A DNA stretch of 64,000 nt from Balanoglossus misakiensis (taxonomy: Eukaryota; Hemichordata), in the NCBI GenBank assembly GCA_040954595.2, contig CM082581.2, forward strand, positions 12,710,001 to 12,774,000. Reading direction: 5' to 3'. This document shows positions 29,214 through 43,600 of the stretch, piece after piece. Numbering within the stretch: position 1 is the stretch's first letter; each line of letters begins with the position of its first letter. The notes below the pieces were generated by a model. The model did not search any database, had not been told where the DNA came from, and worked only from the letters and a program-made list of their open reading frames with translations. Position numbers and translations under genes: made by a program.

Positions 29214-30637
29214 AAAATGACATAAAATTCAAATGTCCTTTGCCGTTGTTATTAGGAAATTGGTTTGGGTCCAAACGCGGAAGTGCTTGCCCTTCGTCCT
29301 CAAAATGGCGACGCAGAACGACATGGTAGATACTATTTGGCCGTGGGTAAAGTAATACCCAAGTTCACTCATTTTTTGCGATAGTTGCAGCCTACATGAG
29401 ATATTTCAAGAGCTAAACAACGTTTAACCACTATATAAGTACGATAGGTGCAATATAAAAAGGCTGGGAACGTAAATCTGATCTAAACGCCAAACGTTGG
29501 CGAAGGTGTATTCCATCAACATTATTATCGTTCAGCCCAACTTAGGACGACTGACACCTTCAGGTCATAAGGCACGTGGGGTCTTCCCCCTTGCGGTTCG
29601 ATCTAGGTGGAGCGTCTCAGGTCACCTTGCCTGCAATTCAAGGTGGTCCTGACCCAGGGGTCCTGACCCATCCATTCTGTTGATGACTTTGAATCGCCAC
29701 CCTTGTTAACCAAAATGCGTTTGGTTTGAGGACAACATTGAAACAGTGAATATCTCTTAGAAATGCACAACCCTCAGAAACATACGACGTGGGTTATTTG
29801 CATGTATCCGCATTAAAATGTTAATTATTGACAGTTGTCAGGTCGACCAGCTGCTCGTTGATTACACGTCAATAGAAATAGAAATGTGTGAAACATCTAT
29901 TGAGTCCACAGCTGTACGTTCGTTTGTCTAATCGAACTCGTCAATTGAATTGTTCCGACTATTTGTTTGCTGCCCATAATGCAATACCGGAGTCAATTTA
30001 TGCAATATGTATGATTTATTCATAGAAATGGCTTGCAAAATAACAAGAATTTCAACATTCAGTTTTAACGTGCCGATGTTCGTGTTTTTCTTGCATTTTT
30101 ATTATCCGTAAGTACGTCAGCAGTTCAGAGTTCCCGTAGGAAAGTCAGCTGATTATAAATTCTTACACGCCACCAACCGCTATCCTAAGCACATGACCAG
30201 TATCAACATGACCCGATCAACATCGTAACTGTTTCATGGCACTCCATGTCTGGTCGTCGCCTACAATATTTTTTTTCGCTTTCACCTTAATCCGGCATTC
30301 AGTTGATTTTTTTAATCTTTGTAGTACATCTCAAATAGGAACGGACCTCTGCTATCTAAAATTTAAAAAAATAATTCAATGTTGTGTTATTATTTTCCCA
30401 AAACAGAGACTTCCTGAAATCGCACATACAATTACGTAAGTAGGGGAGTCTTGAAACAGCCTTCTAAATAAGGAACTCACTTCAGTGCAGACGGCATTTT
30501 GTGCACCTCCAGAGTACGTGTGTGGTAAGGTTCGGGAGCACCTGCGTCAAACAGTTCAGTTTAGGTCGACATTTTGGAAGACGGAGCGCGTGAACGGCAC
30601 CAAAATCCACAGATCAAGTAAGGACTGTTATCGCTAA
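29214..30637. promoter_or_regulatory. Divergent intergenic / 5' UTR region between MARCH5 and CPEB
   Basis: This is the interval between the candidate MARCH5 exon and the CPEB start codon. It has more CpG than the flanks. It contains a YY1-like AAAATGGCGAC (29302-29312), a TATATAAG (about 29433), a GC-rich near-palindrome (29488-29502), and a short hairpin-forming stretch with a duplicated GGTCCTGACCCA around 29.61-29.67 kb. The CPEB 5' UTR must occupy its right end; transcription starts cannot be placed by eye. Confidence 0.5.
29302..29346 (+). other. YY1-like motif with short open frame ending at a donor
   Basis: The ATG at 29305 lies within a perfect AANATGGCGNC match, a motif often placed at or just after transcription starts. 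Fourteen codons (MATQNDMVDTIWPW) lead to gtaaagt at 29347, a good donor. It could be a non-coding or upstream-ORF-bearing first exon of CPEB. It cannot extend the CPEB protein through 30638 because TAA immediately precedes that ATG. Confidence 0.25.
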
Positions 30638-31621
30638 ATGGGGGAATACGGTTTTGGTCTCAATACAAGTAATCCTAGGGCTTTGTCACCGATTGAGTTC
30701 TACAACAGCCTGAACACGACAACGTCTTTGTTTTCCTCCGAGTCACCTACCATGCAAGATGATATGTTGGCAGAGAAAACTGCTGGAAAGCAGCAACCAC
30801 AGCAACTCTCACCAGGTGTGGATCACAGTTCAGATAATTCAGAAGATTTGTCGCCGTTAGGCAGGTCAAAATCGGAAGGTTCAAGCCCAGTTACCGTTCC
30901 AGACAAGAGAAGCGCACAAATTGAAACGACGACCTCAACGAATTCGCCATTGCAGTTGGGATATCAGGACGCCGGTAATAACGCCGCTCTTGCACCGAGT
31001 TTCTGGTCAACAGCGTCCGTTGACGACACATTTATGCAAGGAATACCGACAATGAACGGTGCCGTTCAATTTCAGAACTTTCCTCCAAACCCTGCGCCAA
31101 TGTTTAACGCATCCATCGCCCCTCAAATAAATCTGCCTCAGCCTCAGCCCCAGCAGACGCAACCGCACAACCAAGCTCAGCGGCGAACTCAACAGAATCT
31201 TTTCCCGGCTTCGAGCAGTCAAGCTATATTGCAGCAGCAGCAGCAGCAGCAACAGCAACAACAACCAGCGAATATATACATGCAGCCAAGCAAGCAGTAT
31301 ACAAACTGGAGCAACCCACAGCAACACCAACAGCCATCGTGGGCCAACCCCCAGAATGTGCAGCAAAATTCTCCATGGGGGACAGTCGGTGGCCCACATT
31401 CCCAGCAACGGAGGTCAGCTCCAATGAACCCCGGTCCAATATCACCGATGAAAAAGTCGGGTCATCCGCAGCATCCTGTCATCTCGCCTTCAAAATTTAC
31501 ACGTAGTACGTCACTACCAGGAACGAAGGCGTATCATAACGCAGGCATGAATCCGAGTTTCGAGATCACCTCACACGACGACAAGAGAAACGACCAGCAC
31601 TCGATGATGTCCTTTCATCAG
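30638..31621 (+). CDS. CPEB: CPEB exon 1: disordered, Q-rich N-terminus
   Basis: This 984-nt exon encodes residues 1-328 and ends FHQ|gtaaat at phase 0. Glutamine makes up about a third of residues 161-250, with an uninterrupted Q11 at 199-209 coded by mixed CAG and CAA. The segment near 259-272 (RRSAPMNPGPISPMKK) matches the conserved ISPLKK region of vertebrate CPEB2-4. Reading past the donor adds 11 non-conserved residues before a stop, so the splice is preferred. Confidence 0.95.
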
Positions 31622-34600
31622 GTAAATCCTTGTTCTCTTTTTCAGGAAGTGAACTGATAGCAGAGGACAGAACCGGCTAGCGTTCCCTTGAATCGCGTTA
31701 CCGTCCATTCATTCTTTTTAGCTAGGAAGTGAGAATGTTTAAGGCCGTGAAAGGGGTTTCTTTATATTTTACAAAATCGACTGAAAATTAAATGGAGACT
31801 AAATTGTCCTTTGCTTAAACTAGACGCACATTTACAAGAAAACCTTTGTGCGCTGGCGACTTATCATACTCAGAAGACCCAGGGCAAATGCCAGAGATTC
31901 TTGACAAAGGTCCACGATTGTGGATATCTTGTAGCCAGAAATAGAATGGCGTAAATAGGCAGGTTTATTTTCCCCTTCTGTGGCTTGGCCCCTCTGTAGA
32001 GTTTATTTTGTAGTTTATTGCGATATATTGAAGTCTGTGATGAAAATAAGTTTAAAAGCCCATCACATCAGCTGGGTCGCCAACGGGGTGGTTTGTGGAC
32101 AAAAGCTGCACTTAGTGATAAGTCGGGACAAAGGTCGATGTTTTGGGTGAACCCTGGTCGACATTTTTAAGGGTTTCGCTTTTCTGGATTTAGTTCGAAC
32201 AGTATATATCGCCTGGCTCAGTCGCTGTTATTTGAGTAATAAATCATTTTCCCAAGCTTTATTTTTTCTTCATTGTGTAAATTTAGCCATCCAAGTCGTC
32301 GATACTGCAGCTCAATCAGTCAAACAAAGGATTGTGCCCTTTACAGAGTTGCAATCTACATATGCACATTGGTCAACAACCCTTTGTTATGATTGAATTT
32401 AGAAAAAAAATAGTAATTATTGAAAATTAGAATATACTTATTGAGCTGCGGCAGTTCTCATTGGAAAAAAATCTGATTTTATTGCCATCGCAAATAATAT
32501 AAAATTTAAGTGGGAGGTATAGGTAGTCTGTCTAGTGTGAACTTGCTATATGATGTGTACAGTTTGGAAGATATTGAATGCCATAAATATCGAATGTATG
32601 ATTTATGCCATATGGTCATAATGAGAAAGGTAATATTTCTAACGGCAAGAGGGGTTCATTGTCTAGTATTTGTGAGTGTTAGGCTTGGGTACTGAGAAAT
32701 TTCCATAATGCAACATACTAGATGGCCTCTTTACAATTACTGACCAAAAGTACCAGTCTTTCTAATAATGTACACATCCATGTATTCTTGGATGCTTTCC
32801 CACATGCCGACTCTTAGACAGATGAAGCTGTCTAAAATTATGCGTGTATGGAGATAGTGAACATATATCTGAAATAGACGCAAATACAAACACGGACTTA
32901 TTCTGTAGATTTATTCGAGACAGACTAAACAGGCAAATCTGCTAAAGATGCCTTGATATATTTTTTCAGTAGCTGCACCTTGGTTAATATTAATACTAAA
33001 ATTAAAATTGTCTTTTTGAAGTAAAGAAGTCTGTCTCATGCAGGTGAGATAGTGAACAATTTCAATGTTTACTGCTTAAGACTTATTATCAAGATAATAA
33101 TTTACCTCCTTAAACATTTCTTTTGAGATGTATATGCAATCAATACTGAGGGGTTACCAAGTTGTTACGGATAATGAATTATTAATTCAATCCAATTTCA
33201 ATGAAAGGAGTCTTTCTAAAGGACAACTTATAGTGGACAAGTCTTAGTGAAGTCCTCACTGTAGGTCACATGAATTTCTTTATTTACTCTTGTGCCTTGA
33301 GTGATAAGATGGGGATTGTTCACTTGTGCACCTAGATCAGTAACCCTAAATGCCTCTAGGCAAGCAAATAAAAGGATTGGGGTATAAATTGATATCCTTT
33401 ACCTGAAAGCTTTAGAGCAATCTATTAGTATTTGCACAGTACGTGGCTCTTTCTTGTTAATATCAAGGTGACCTCTTACCTTTACTTTGTTCTATTCCTG
33501 GCCACCATTGACACAGTGCCCTTTGTCTTATTTACCTGAGCTGTTAGTCGTACTGACCTGGGGTGATACAGCAAACACTGCCAACCCTTGAGGCATTTCA
33601 GTGTGCCCTGTAATTAATATTTTTGAAAATGATTCAAGTGTTCATTTGTTTCCAAAGTTTGTATCGTTTCCTTAGTGTGTAACTTGGACGTGCTGTTTAT
33701 TTTTTTATCTGGTAGGATCGCAATACCCAGACCTATGATACTATGAAGTTTCCAGCTTTGGAGCATCATCTAATGGATATCATGCGCACACCAGCAGACC
33801 AGCATCAGCATCCTGATAGTCATTTAAGAGGTTTGTAATGTGCAAAACAATTTTCTGTTGCATGTAGTACAGTGACAGTTTATTTCTAACATATATTGGT
33901 GAATTTTATAGTTGAACCTCCCAGCATGCAATGTGGCGTCTCTTGGAGATTATGCCTATTGTACTGTGTACAAGTCATGTTTGGCATTACACTTGTGTTC
34001 TGATTGCCCCAGTGTTTGAGTTTATTATTGTGGTGTGATTGTCAGCATTTTTGAGCAATTGGAAAATGATAATATTTACATCACTTTTATGACTTAATTA
34101 GTGGCTTAAGTTCTGTTTTTGGTGTGTTTGGGTCGAGTCGACAATTTTGATACGTGGAAACATTTCAGGATAGAGCAAAGTATGGCAGCGTCTATTTGTG
34201 ATATATTTGACCAAGGGGATGTAATGAGCTGTCACAACTGTAATATCACTGATGCTTGACTTTATTAATATACATATATTGGTGAGTGGTGACGAACTAA
34301 AAATACCTACCCTCAGGTATAACGCATGACCTTTATACTAAATGCATAAACTCAATTTACCTCAAGTGCTACCGTTCTACGTCATTCTGTAAAACCACAA
34401 ATATGAAAGCTGCCATATATTAACTTGCCTCATGATTTTCCCCCTCTGATGTATTATTAGTATGTACTGGAGTAGAATTGAGCATGAGTTGAACAATAGA
34501 AGATACAGATAATTATAATATAGTGATGTTAATTCTGATTTTGAAGTTAAGGTAAAATGGTTCATTTAAAATGAAACAAACTTAAATTCATAGGAGGCAT

Positions 34601-37600
34601 TCAAAACTTGTGGTTTAAACAGAGGGTTAATTAACGTTTGCCGTTCCTCAACAAGATTTACCAGTAACTGTTCCATTTTATAATTCAAAATAATGTCTCA
34701 AATTGGATGTCATTGAATTTGAATGCTACCTTATATTTTCATAGATTTGAAAGAAAAATAACAGCAGGGGTTGTATTCAGCCTGTCCAAACCACAATGTT
34801 GTATTATAGTTAGTAAATTATTTTATTGAACCCACAGGAAATTGAAAGTTGTCAATCAGACATTTATGTAGTGTAGTGTACAGGTTTAGCCCACAGGGTT
34901 TGCATGGTTGTGATTTAACTTTTCAACCTAGCTGTGGCCCCTCAACTCTGTATTTTCACTCAGGTGAAATTATGGGGTACTAGCATTTTGCGTCAATAAA
35001 GCCATGAATGAGAAATGTAAATTAACAATCCCATCAGTTTAATTAGGGACAGTCAATCATTAATTTACAGTAGGAAAGTAATTTCTCTGTATTCTTTAGA
35101 TTTGAAATGAGTAAATGCACACACTGTGTGTTTTTGCCCATTTCATTTGTAAAGTAATATTTGTGGTAACCTTTTGAAATCGACATGTTAAATGGATATG
35201 CCATGGTCCAATTTACTATTTACTGTAGCAAAATAGCCTCTCAGTTGAACTGATGAGCCATAACATTTAATTTAGCAAATTGTCATGACCTTGACTTATG
35301 TCTACCTAATGGTAAGGCTTGATTTTTCTCCCAATGTATCCAGGCAAGATTGGCAATGTTGTGCATTAATATTTCAGTTTTGATCATGAAAGTAAAAACG
35401 AGGCAGAATCTAACTATTTAAAAACTGATGGTATTGTTTGGGGAAATAATGAAATGATGCCATCATAAATTTGTTACCTTTCTAAAGTACTAAAGTTCAA
35501 CTTCATAAATTAACTAACAAACTAGGTAAATGGTGAAAGTTCAGATGTCTTCAAGCCCTTGCCATTGATAATTGAGATGCATCATCTAAGATACTGAAAT
35601 ACAATCAATATTGACAGTTGGTTGTCTAAGCCCAAACTACATCATTTCCCTGTTATCTGTAGGCGAGGTAAAGAGGTCAAAGATCACATTACTGGGGACA
35701 TTAGTAATCAAACATCACAAAGATACACAATTGAACATACATGGGACGATATGTACATGTACTATAAAGAGCTCTGAAGCTTGCATCATTTGATTGTTGG
35801 GTGTACATGACCAGTTCTCTTGATGTTGAATTTATCCTTGACCCCATCAAGGGATTATGAAAAAGGGTGTACATGTATCCAAAATTGAGGATAGAATGGG
35901 TAAGACTTGTAATGTACCGAGTGAGTGGAATTCTCACACTTAGAATTTAGTGAACAGTCATAGTGTGATAAAACATGTAATTAGTGATTTGAGTTCTGCA
36001 TGAAGACTTTTTTTCGGATTTGAATTGGATGGGATAATATAACAAGTCAATGATAATCAAACTCCTGATTATTCATTGACAGCATCAGGAATCATCCCCT
36101 CATAGTTAATCAAACAAATGGATGATTGTCGCCAGTTATTTGATTTTGAAATTATTAATGTTTTAGTGTGAATTTTAAGTGGAAATCAAGTTGCTATGGT
36201 TAACAACCTCCACAGACTCTTATTAGTCTAATAAAAGTGAGTAGAAGGCTTGTGAGAGTCCAATATGGCTGTGAAATATTAAACAGTGGTCATTGTAGTT
36301 TCAATTTGCCAGCAATTATTCAAATTAGGGAATTTATAAATATTACATTTCAATACCAAATTCTTCATCGGTTACACAGTAATGGGCCTCCTTTGTAATT
36401 TTTTTCTTTCTGTAATACGCACACCACTGTTCTGCTGCCTGTAATAAAACATGCGTGAGTCAAATGATACTTCATAATATGCGACACACTAGTATGAACA
36501 CTAGTGTCGTGACAAAAATGAATTATTAACATTCTAAAAATATACAGTGCTCTGTATCCAGCCTTCATTATTGAATGAATGATTTTCTAGATATTCTGAC
36601 ATTTCTATATGAAGATATTAGAAGTTCATATAATTTTAAAGTATTAACTGCAGTTTTGCAGTTTTTATTGTCTGAGAATTAACATTGTTAAGCGCATCGT
36701 TATTAAAAGATCACATGACTGGTAAAAATTGAAGGTTTCCACTTCTCATTATCCTTTCTCCATGTCAGACCATGGTGAGACCAAGTTACCTTCAAAACAG
36801 AATTGATAATTTACAGTTTATCTGGTAACAGGAAACCTGGTAATTGTTGTAGGAAAGTAAACATTTAATGATAAAAGAGATGTAGATTTCACATTATTAA
36901 TTATGATGGCACGTCACCATATGGAAGCCTCCAGGAGTGGTTTCTGTGGCTATTATTTAGCAGAACTCTTATTTATCATACGTGTTGGCGTAGCTCAGCA
37001 GGTTTCCGAAAAATTCATGAGCGAGTTGCTGGTACCCATGTTGTAACAGAAGTATGCCGGAAAACTTGAGATCACATCCGGTCGTCAGGTTGTTGGTCTT
37101 AACTTGGTCTGACATTTTTAATTTTTTCCACAAAATAATGATAACTTATTATACAGTGTGCATGATTCAATAATAATGACCAAGCTTTTCAGAAGGCCAT
37201 TGTTGTGGAAATGACTGTCATTATCTGCTGTGATGATAACTAATAATTTTACTATAATTATGGGGGTTCTGTAGCACGCAATTTGAAGCACCACAGTAAT
37301 GGCACTGCTGTTGTTGGCAGAATCTCCCTGAAGCATTTTATATAATGGATGATTATTCATGAAAGATGGGAATGTGGCAGATGTTCAGACATTCCTTTAC
37401 TGAATATATCTTGGAGATTTAGAACATGGATAGTACAAAAATGGATTTTTTAATAAATACCATTGAGTTCTATATTCATAAAATAGCCACCCAATTTTTA
37501 CATAATGTATACCTTGGACAGTACCTCTTGTGGATTTGTTTTTGTTTTGCTGTGTGTTTGTAGTCATGCAGTCATAGTTCTGTTTGATGTTAAGTGCTTA

Positions 37601-40600
37601 GTGTCAGGTGTTCAAGCAATTGCTACATTTTCAAATATTAATAATTCAGTGACATAATTCCTTCGTGTGCACATACCAGCATTGTCACATCATATCCATG
37701 ACCCAAAAGTTCAACATGCCTCACATAGCAGGAAAAAAAAGAACATTTTATTTTTCGGAGACCTTTTTGATATGTTCATAACTAAATGGTCGGGACACAG
37801 TCCAATCCATGGTCGAGGTATTGGTCTTTTTCCCTTTAAAAATGTATTTTGCCTTATGAGGTAAGATGGCCGTGTTCTAGCAAAGTATAATGAATATATT
37901 TATGATTTTCTTGCCGAAACAAGGACAGTTTTATTTTGTTGATAAGGATGCATACATCAAGAAAAATGAATTAAGAGAAGAGGGCCAGGGAACTTACATG
38001 TAATTGCTTTTCATATCACAATAGGAGATCTATGTACAGCATGGCTTGCATAGCAACTAATCATTGTTGCAAAGTATGTCTGACACATGTACCAGTATGA
38101 AAAATCAATCAGCCAGAATTAATGAATTTGACTTCAATTGAAAAGAGGTCGAGTTTTAGCCACTTTTAATTAAATCATTGTTGATCAGTTTTGCAAAAAT
38201 TAACAAAACAGATATAGATTTAAGCAAAAGTCTGATTTTTAGCCTGTATGTGTTTCCGTAACATGTGTGATATATACATGTACATGTGCATATCAAAATC
38301 TGGAATGTTTTTGATTTTGTTGATCAATGATGTTTTGGTGTCAACATTGCTACCTCACTTAAAATACTCCTGTGCTTAGTCTAGGTCAAAGGTCACAATA
38401 CATGAGAACGTCAAGCAATTTATATTATTTTGGAAATTTTTGGTACTTAGAATGGCATGGAAATTGTGTATTTTGCACAGTGACATTGTGCAAATGACAA
38501 ACTGAGGATAATCTCCTTGATATGCTCCCAATTCCTGTCACTGATATTTCTACATGTAAATGCTGTGTGGACAATCTAATCTTGTTACATTTTTTTGCAG
38601 CCAGTCATATAATAAATTAATGTGGAGAAGTTAGATGCTCATGAAATATTCAAGTTATTTACCTATGTTGATGAATAATGGATGAAAATGTTTATTTTTC
38701 AGTTTCGCTGGTCCCTTCCCAATGGCAACTATTAATGGAATCATCGAGAATAAAGCCCCAAAGTAAGATTTTGAAATCAACAATTTTTTTTCTGCTTATT
38801 TCTAATATAATATTAACAATTTGAATATTTAAAATATTGCACTTACCATTTCACTTATAAAGTTTCATCACATTTCTTTATTGGAAGAAGAATTTATTGA
38901 CACCATGCTTCAGTGATCATTGAGGTTTACTGGAAGCATTTTTACATGTTTGTCCATTTAATTTATGCTAATGATTGTTCATATCACCAGTCTACATTAG
39001 TGACATTTATGTTGTTGTTTTTTAACTCCACTGTGTAAAAGATGAATCTTTGTGAAGCTGTCTATAGTTACATGTATAAGTCGCCTTTTTTCACTTCATC
39101 CATAAGCCATCACTTTCTGAGAAACCTGTGTTCCGTTCATTCACACAATCATTCTACTTCACAGGTAGCAGGTTGTTTGTTGCCACATGTAAACATTGTC
39201 ACATGTGTATACTTGCTATCTGAAATACTTTACTTGATTATGGCCGGAGACAGAACAGCTAAATCATCAATATGCCCAGTGATATATTATTGTGTGTTTG
39301 ATGGCCATTTGATTCTGTAGATACTTGTTTATAAATCATGTGTTTGAATTGAAATTGCCACTTCCACCATACTGCTAACAGAAACTATATGATTATTTCC
39401 TGTATGGACAAGGCAAGTTTCAACACTCTTGTCTCTTAAATACTGAAGATATTTTCTTGATCATGTTCAACATCGCTGGGTATATTGCTGATAGGCTGTC
39501 AATCACTGGATTTTTGCATGATGTATTATACATAAATCTCTATACATCACCACACAAGTGTTTTAAATTCTTCACCAGTAAGAGCACACCACAGTGTTAT
39601 GTTTGCTACATGTGTATATTGCTTGTGTACATTACATTGTTGTCCATAATTATCTCCATAGTCTCTTGTAAATGAAATGAAATTTTTATCAATACATTAA
39701 TCAGGAAATAGTGGAAACTTATTATTAGACCTATTGTTGTCATCAGTGACAACCAAATTGCAGATTTGGTCCAATGTGTGACGGTACAATATGGCAATCA
39801 ATTGTGGGAAGAAAGATAAAAAAAATTGATTAATGCTACTAGGACCAAAATGGATTGGTGGTCAGTGTCACATTACCATACCTGAAAAGGTTATTGCAGT
39901 GAACCTGATGTACATACATGTATGTAGACACTTAAAGACAAAAATAAAATCAGGTCATCAGTGCTGCTTTTATAAAACTGGAAATTAGAGTGCTTACTTG
40001 AGTGACCCCATGTTTCTATTCATTGTATGGGAAGAGGCAGATGTTCAGGATGTGCATAAATTTAGAAGCATATCATGTGCTTCCTGTATTGTGGTTTGCG
40101 CAATGTTTGTTCAGCTATTTAGGGCTTGCCTGGGATAGTCAGCCAGTTGTACATTTGTAGGTTGAAATGGATACCCACATCTACTGCCAAGGAGATGATC
40201 AAGCCTTGCCGATGGGTATTGTTTGTCAATTCTGTGCAATTATAATTGACCAGGATATTGATCACATTGTTGACAATATTATTAATGGAGACATCACCAG
40301 AAGATTTAATTTTGAGCCCTAATTACCTGCTGTTGTCATCACTGACCTCTGCAATTATAGTTATGTATTCAAGTGTATCTGCAAGGCATAGGGCATTGTA
40401 ATTTCAACACACTTCTATTGAGGAAAAAAAGACACATACTTGCGTAGGTTGTGATTGAAAAAGATGTCTGTGGTACTAGTGTCTAAATTTGGACTAGAGT
40501 GAATAATGCTTGTGATTCCTAACGAGGCAGAGGTCAGGCAAAAGTCAAATGGTGTCAGAAACGTGCGAGAAATTTCCCTTCTCATTATGACAGTCCACTG

Positions 40601-43600
40601 GGAGTTGTGGGGAATAATAAATATGTAACTTAGCAATTGGCAGCTTGTTACTATATTTATACAGTGTGCTGTTCAAGTGATGTTGTGAGCTGGGTTATGG
40701 GTAAAAAGATGACCAGACAAGCTTGCTGGAAATTTCATCTCGGTTCAGTATTAACAACACAATCATGAATTTGCATCTATGCACTGAGTGACTGAAGAGT
40801 TCTAATTTTGGCTGGATACCAATATATTTGCATAAGTTTTTAATAATTTGATACAGTTGTCGCCTGCACAGCTGTTTACTCCCCAAAATCTACCCCAAAA
40901 TGACAAAAATGAATATTACCGTAATAAGAATTGAAGATGTTTATTGGTTGTCCACAAATTACAGCCGTGTGTAGGGCTTTGTGTGTGAGGTATTGGACTA
41001 GCCAAAGTACGACGTCAGGTATCTATGGATTCAGTGCTATTTCTGAATACGTGTAACTGTTGGAGATCTATGAATATTGAATTCATCAAAGTTCCGGAAG
41101 TATTACTGTATTCACATTAACATCAGAAGTGGCCATATGGTACATGCAAACAACACCGTGCAATAACAAATTTAATATGTATCCACGTTTTCATTTGTAT
41201 ATTCTAATATTAATTTGCTGAAAGCTTGTCAGTGATTACATATTAATTTTACTACAGTGTAATCTCCATTGCAATATAAGCTTGGGTCAAATAACAAAAT
41301 GTCGTAATAGCTTATTTTATATTGATCTACCGGTATGAACCTCTAACAGAGGGCAGCCAATCTAATTTTATGGTACTATACTGTGTATTGCGGTACATGT
41401 AATTAGATGGATCATTCTTTTATTTTATTCGCTTTCTCATTTTTTGAACTATTTTATTTCATTTTAATGTTTTTGTTTCTCCAGTTTTACATGTAGATCT
41501 TTGAAATTCCAAGAACAGATAGATTTTTATCAGCAAAGCAAGGGACTGTAACTTTGTTATCATGCTTCACATCTTCCACTGATGGCCTTGCATGACTGAG
41601 AAAAACGTCTACTTGAGAGTCATAGCATGCGAGCACTGTTAGAAAATCATTTTCTGCGGGAGTGACATTCAATTTGAGTAATTTCACCTTTGCCCAATAT
41701 GTTGTTTTATGCACTGTCAAAGTTGTGGCAAAATTCAACATCTGACACTCTTCCCCTGATTGGTTCCATTGAAATGCGCGACCGGCCTTTTTGTTAGAAA
41801 TGATTTTCTCTTGGCAGCCTCCTCGCGCCTACTGGGTTCCATCCAGAGAATTAAACCTCCCAATATACAGAATAGAATTGGCAGGAAAATGATTTTGGCA
41901 TTGCAGTCGATCTTAGCAGACCTTGATGACGTCAACAGGAAAAGTGGCACACTCAACTATAGGCGACCAGCATGCTAAGTCGCCAGCTGATGAATATGCA
42001 AGTGATCGGCAGATACTGTAACATACCGCTGTTCAAGTATGCCAGACACGTATCTGTCCTTTCTAAACAGAAAGCTTGATGAGGTGAATACCAATACACC
42101 GAGGCTGTTTCTCAGCAAGAGTTGCGCATGTGTTCTCCGTTGGTCAGGGAGCCAAACATTTCCAGCAAAACTGCAAACACACTTTTCCTTTAATTATCTG
42201 TCTAGTCATTTATTAAGTATGTAAATGTATGTCAGACAAAGCATTCTTTTGTATGTGTAGTGTTGCATGTTTACCTACGAAGAGCTGGTTTGGTTTCATT
42301 TGTGATGATTTGTTAGTGATGATATTCTCAGTATTATATTCTTTTTCAAATGAGACCAAAAGATATACCCTCTCTAGCCTTTTATAAGGTTGGATAACAT
42401 TTTTGATAAATTTATTTTTCTTGTGCATGTATATAGGCTTAGTGTTTGCTGATCACCAATATATTTGTTTCCATATTTGCACATTGAGTTGGACTTTGCT
42501 GGCGACTGACCCTGGGGTTTTGTAGTAACAATAGTATGGGAAAGAACCGCATTGTTCTTGTAACTACTAAGGTCATTTATTAATACCCAAGCATCCCCAT
42601 AAACTGCTCATTTAAATTAAACCCAACTGCCATGGTCCGTCCCGTATTGTACATCTTTCCCTAGAATTTGTTTGTATTCTCATTCTAGACACAGGAGAGA
42701 TGGCAATGCAATGTTCTCAGCCTACCTGTTCTAATGTGTCAGCTGCTAAATTTGGAAATTGAGACATTAGCAGTGTGAACATCACTCCTCTGTGTCAGGA
42801 AAAAAAAATTGTACGCCAGTAATGATCCGAGACTCTGATTGCTTCTTCGAATTATGTAACAATCACCAAGGTTATGCTCATAAGCCCAAGTTTTGTAGAG
42901 TAGTGATACCTAGACAGTCTAAGGTTATAGTAAATCTTTGAAGAAAATCATCCCAGCAGCATTGTGCTCAGGTGCAACAAACCATGTTTTCTCAATTATT
43001 CATTATTGTCTTCATTGCTTATTTATATGGCAAATTATATGCAAGTAAATCCTTTTCACCAATGAATTTTAAGCTGTCGACTGCTTCAAGGCTAAGATTT
43101 TTCTCAGTCTTTTCTTCTTAATTTTTCCCGTTGGCTGTTGTATTAGAAGAATATTCATGGTAATGATGAATTGGCTGTCAGGCAGGATTCCCTTGTTCAT
43201 TCTCTTGTTCATTTCTAGCAAGGAAGTGACTTATCGTAGCATTTGTTGTTTTGAGAATTTTATATACAGTTATATGAATGAAATGGGGTATATGATTTAT
43301 AAAGCACTATTATTAGGACATATAGTACAAGGACAGTTATAGGTTTCTTGTTGTAGCTGCAAAGATGATGGAGGAGGCCTCTGAAACCAGATATTATTGT
43401 ATGCTAAATTTATGGAAGTAATGGTAATTAAATGATTTGAATTCTCATTCAGCAGCCCAAGTGGGCAGCTGCTGTGAGGTTTATCATTTCTTTTCCCTGA
43501 CAAACAGATTGTCATCCATCCAAGCTGAAGTGTCCTCCTGGGGCCCATTAGTAAATTTGTGGTTTGTGCTCTGGACACATTTGAATCCCCCCCCCCCCCC

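Noticed and set aside
31007-31445. Antisense ORFs opposite CPEB exon 1 (poly-Leu and poly-Ala)
   Set aside because: They are reverse readings of the CAG/CAA tract and Q-rich coding sequence.
39236-39260. Possible counterpart of the vertebrate RTYGRRR microexon (tatggccggagacag)
   Set aside because: It lacks a flanking acceptor and donor at the required phase.
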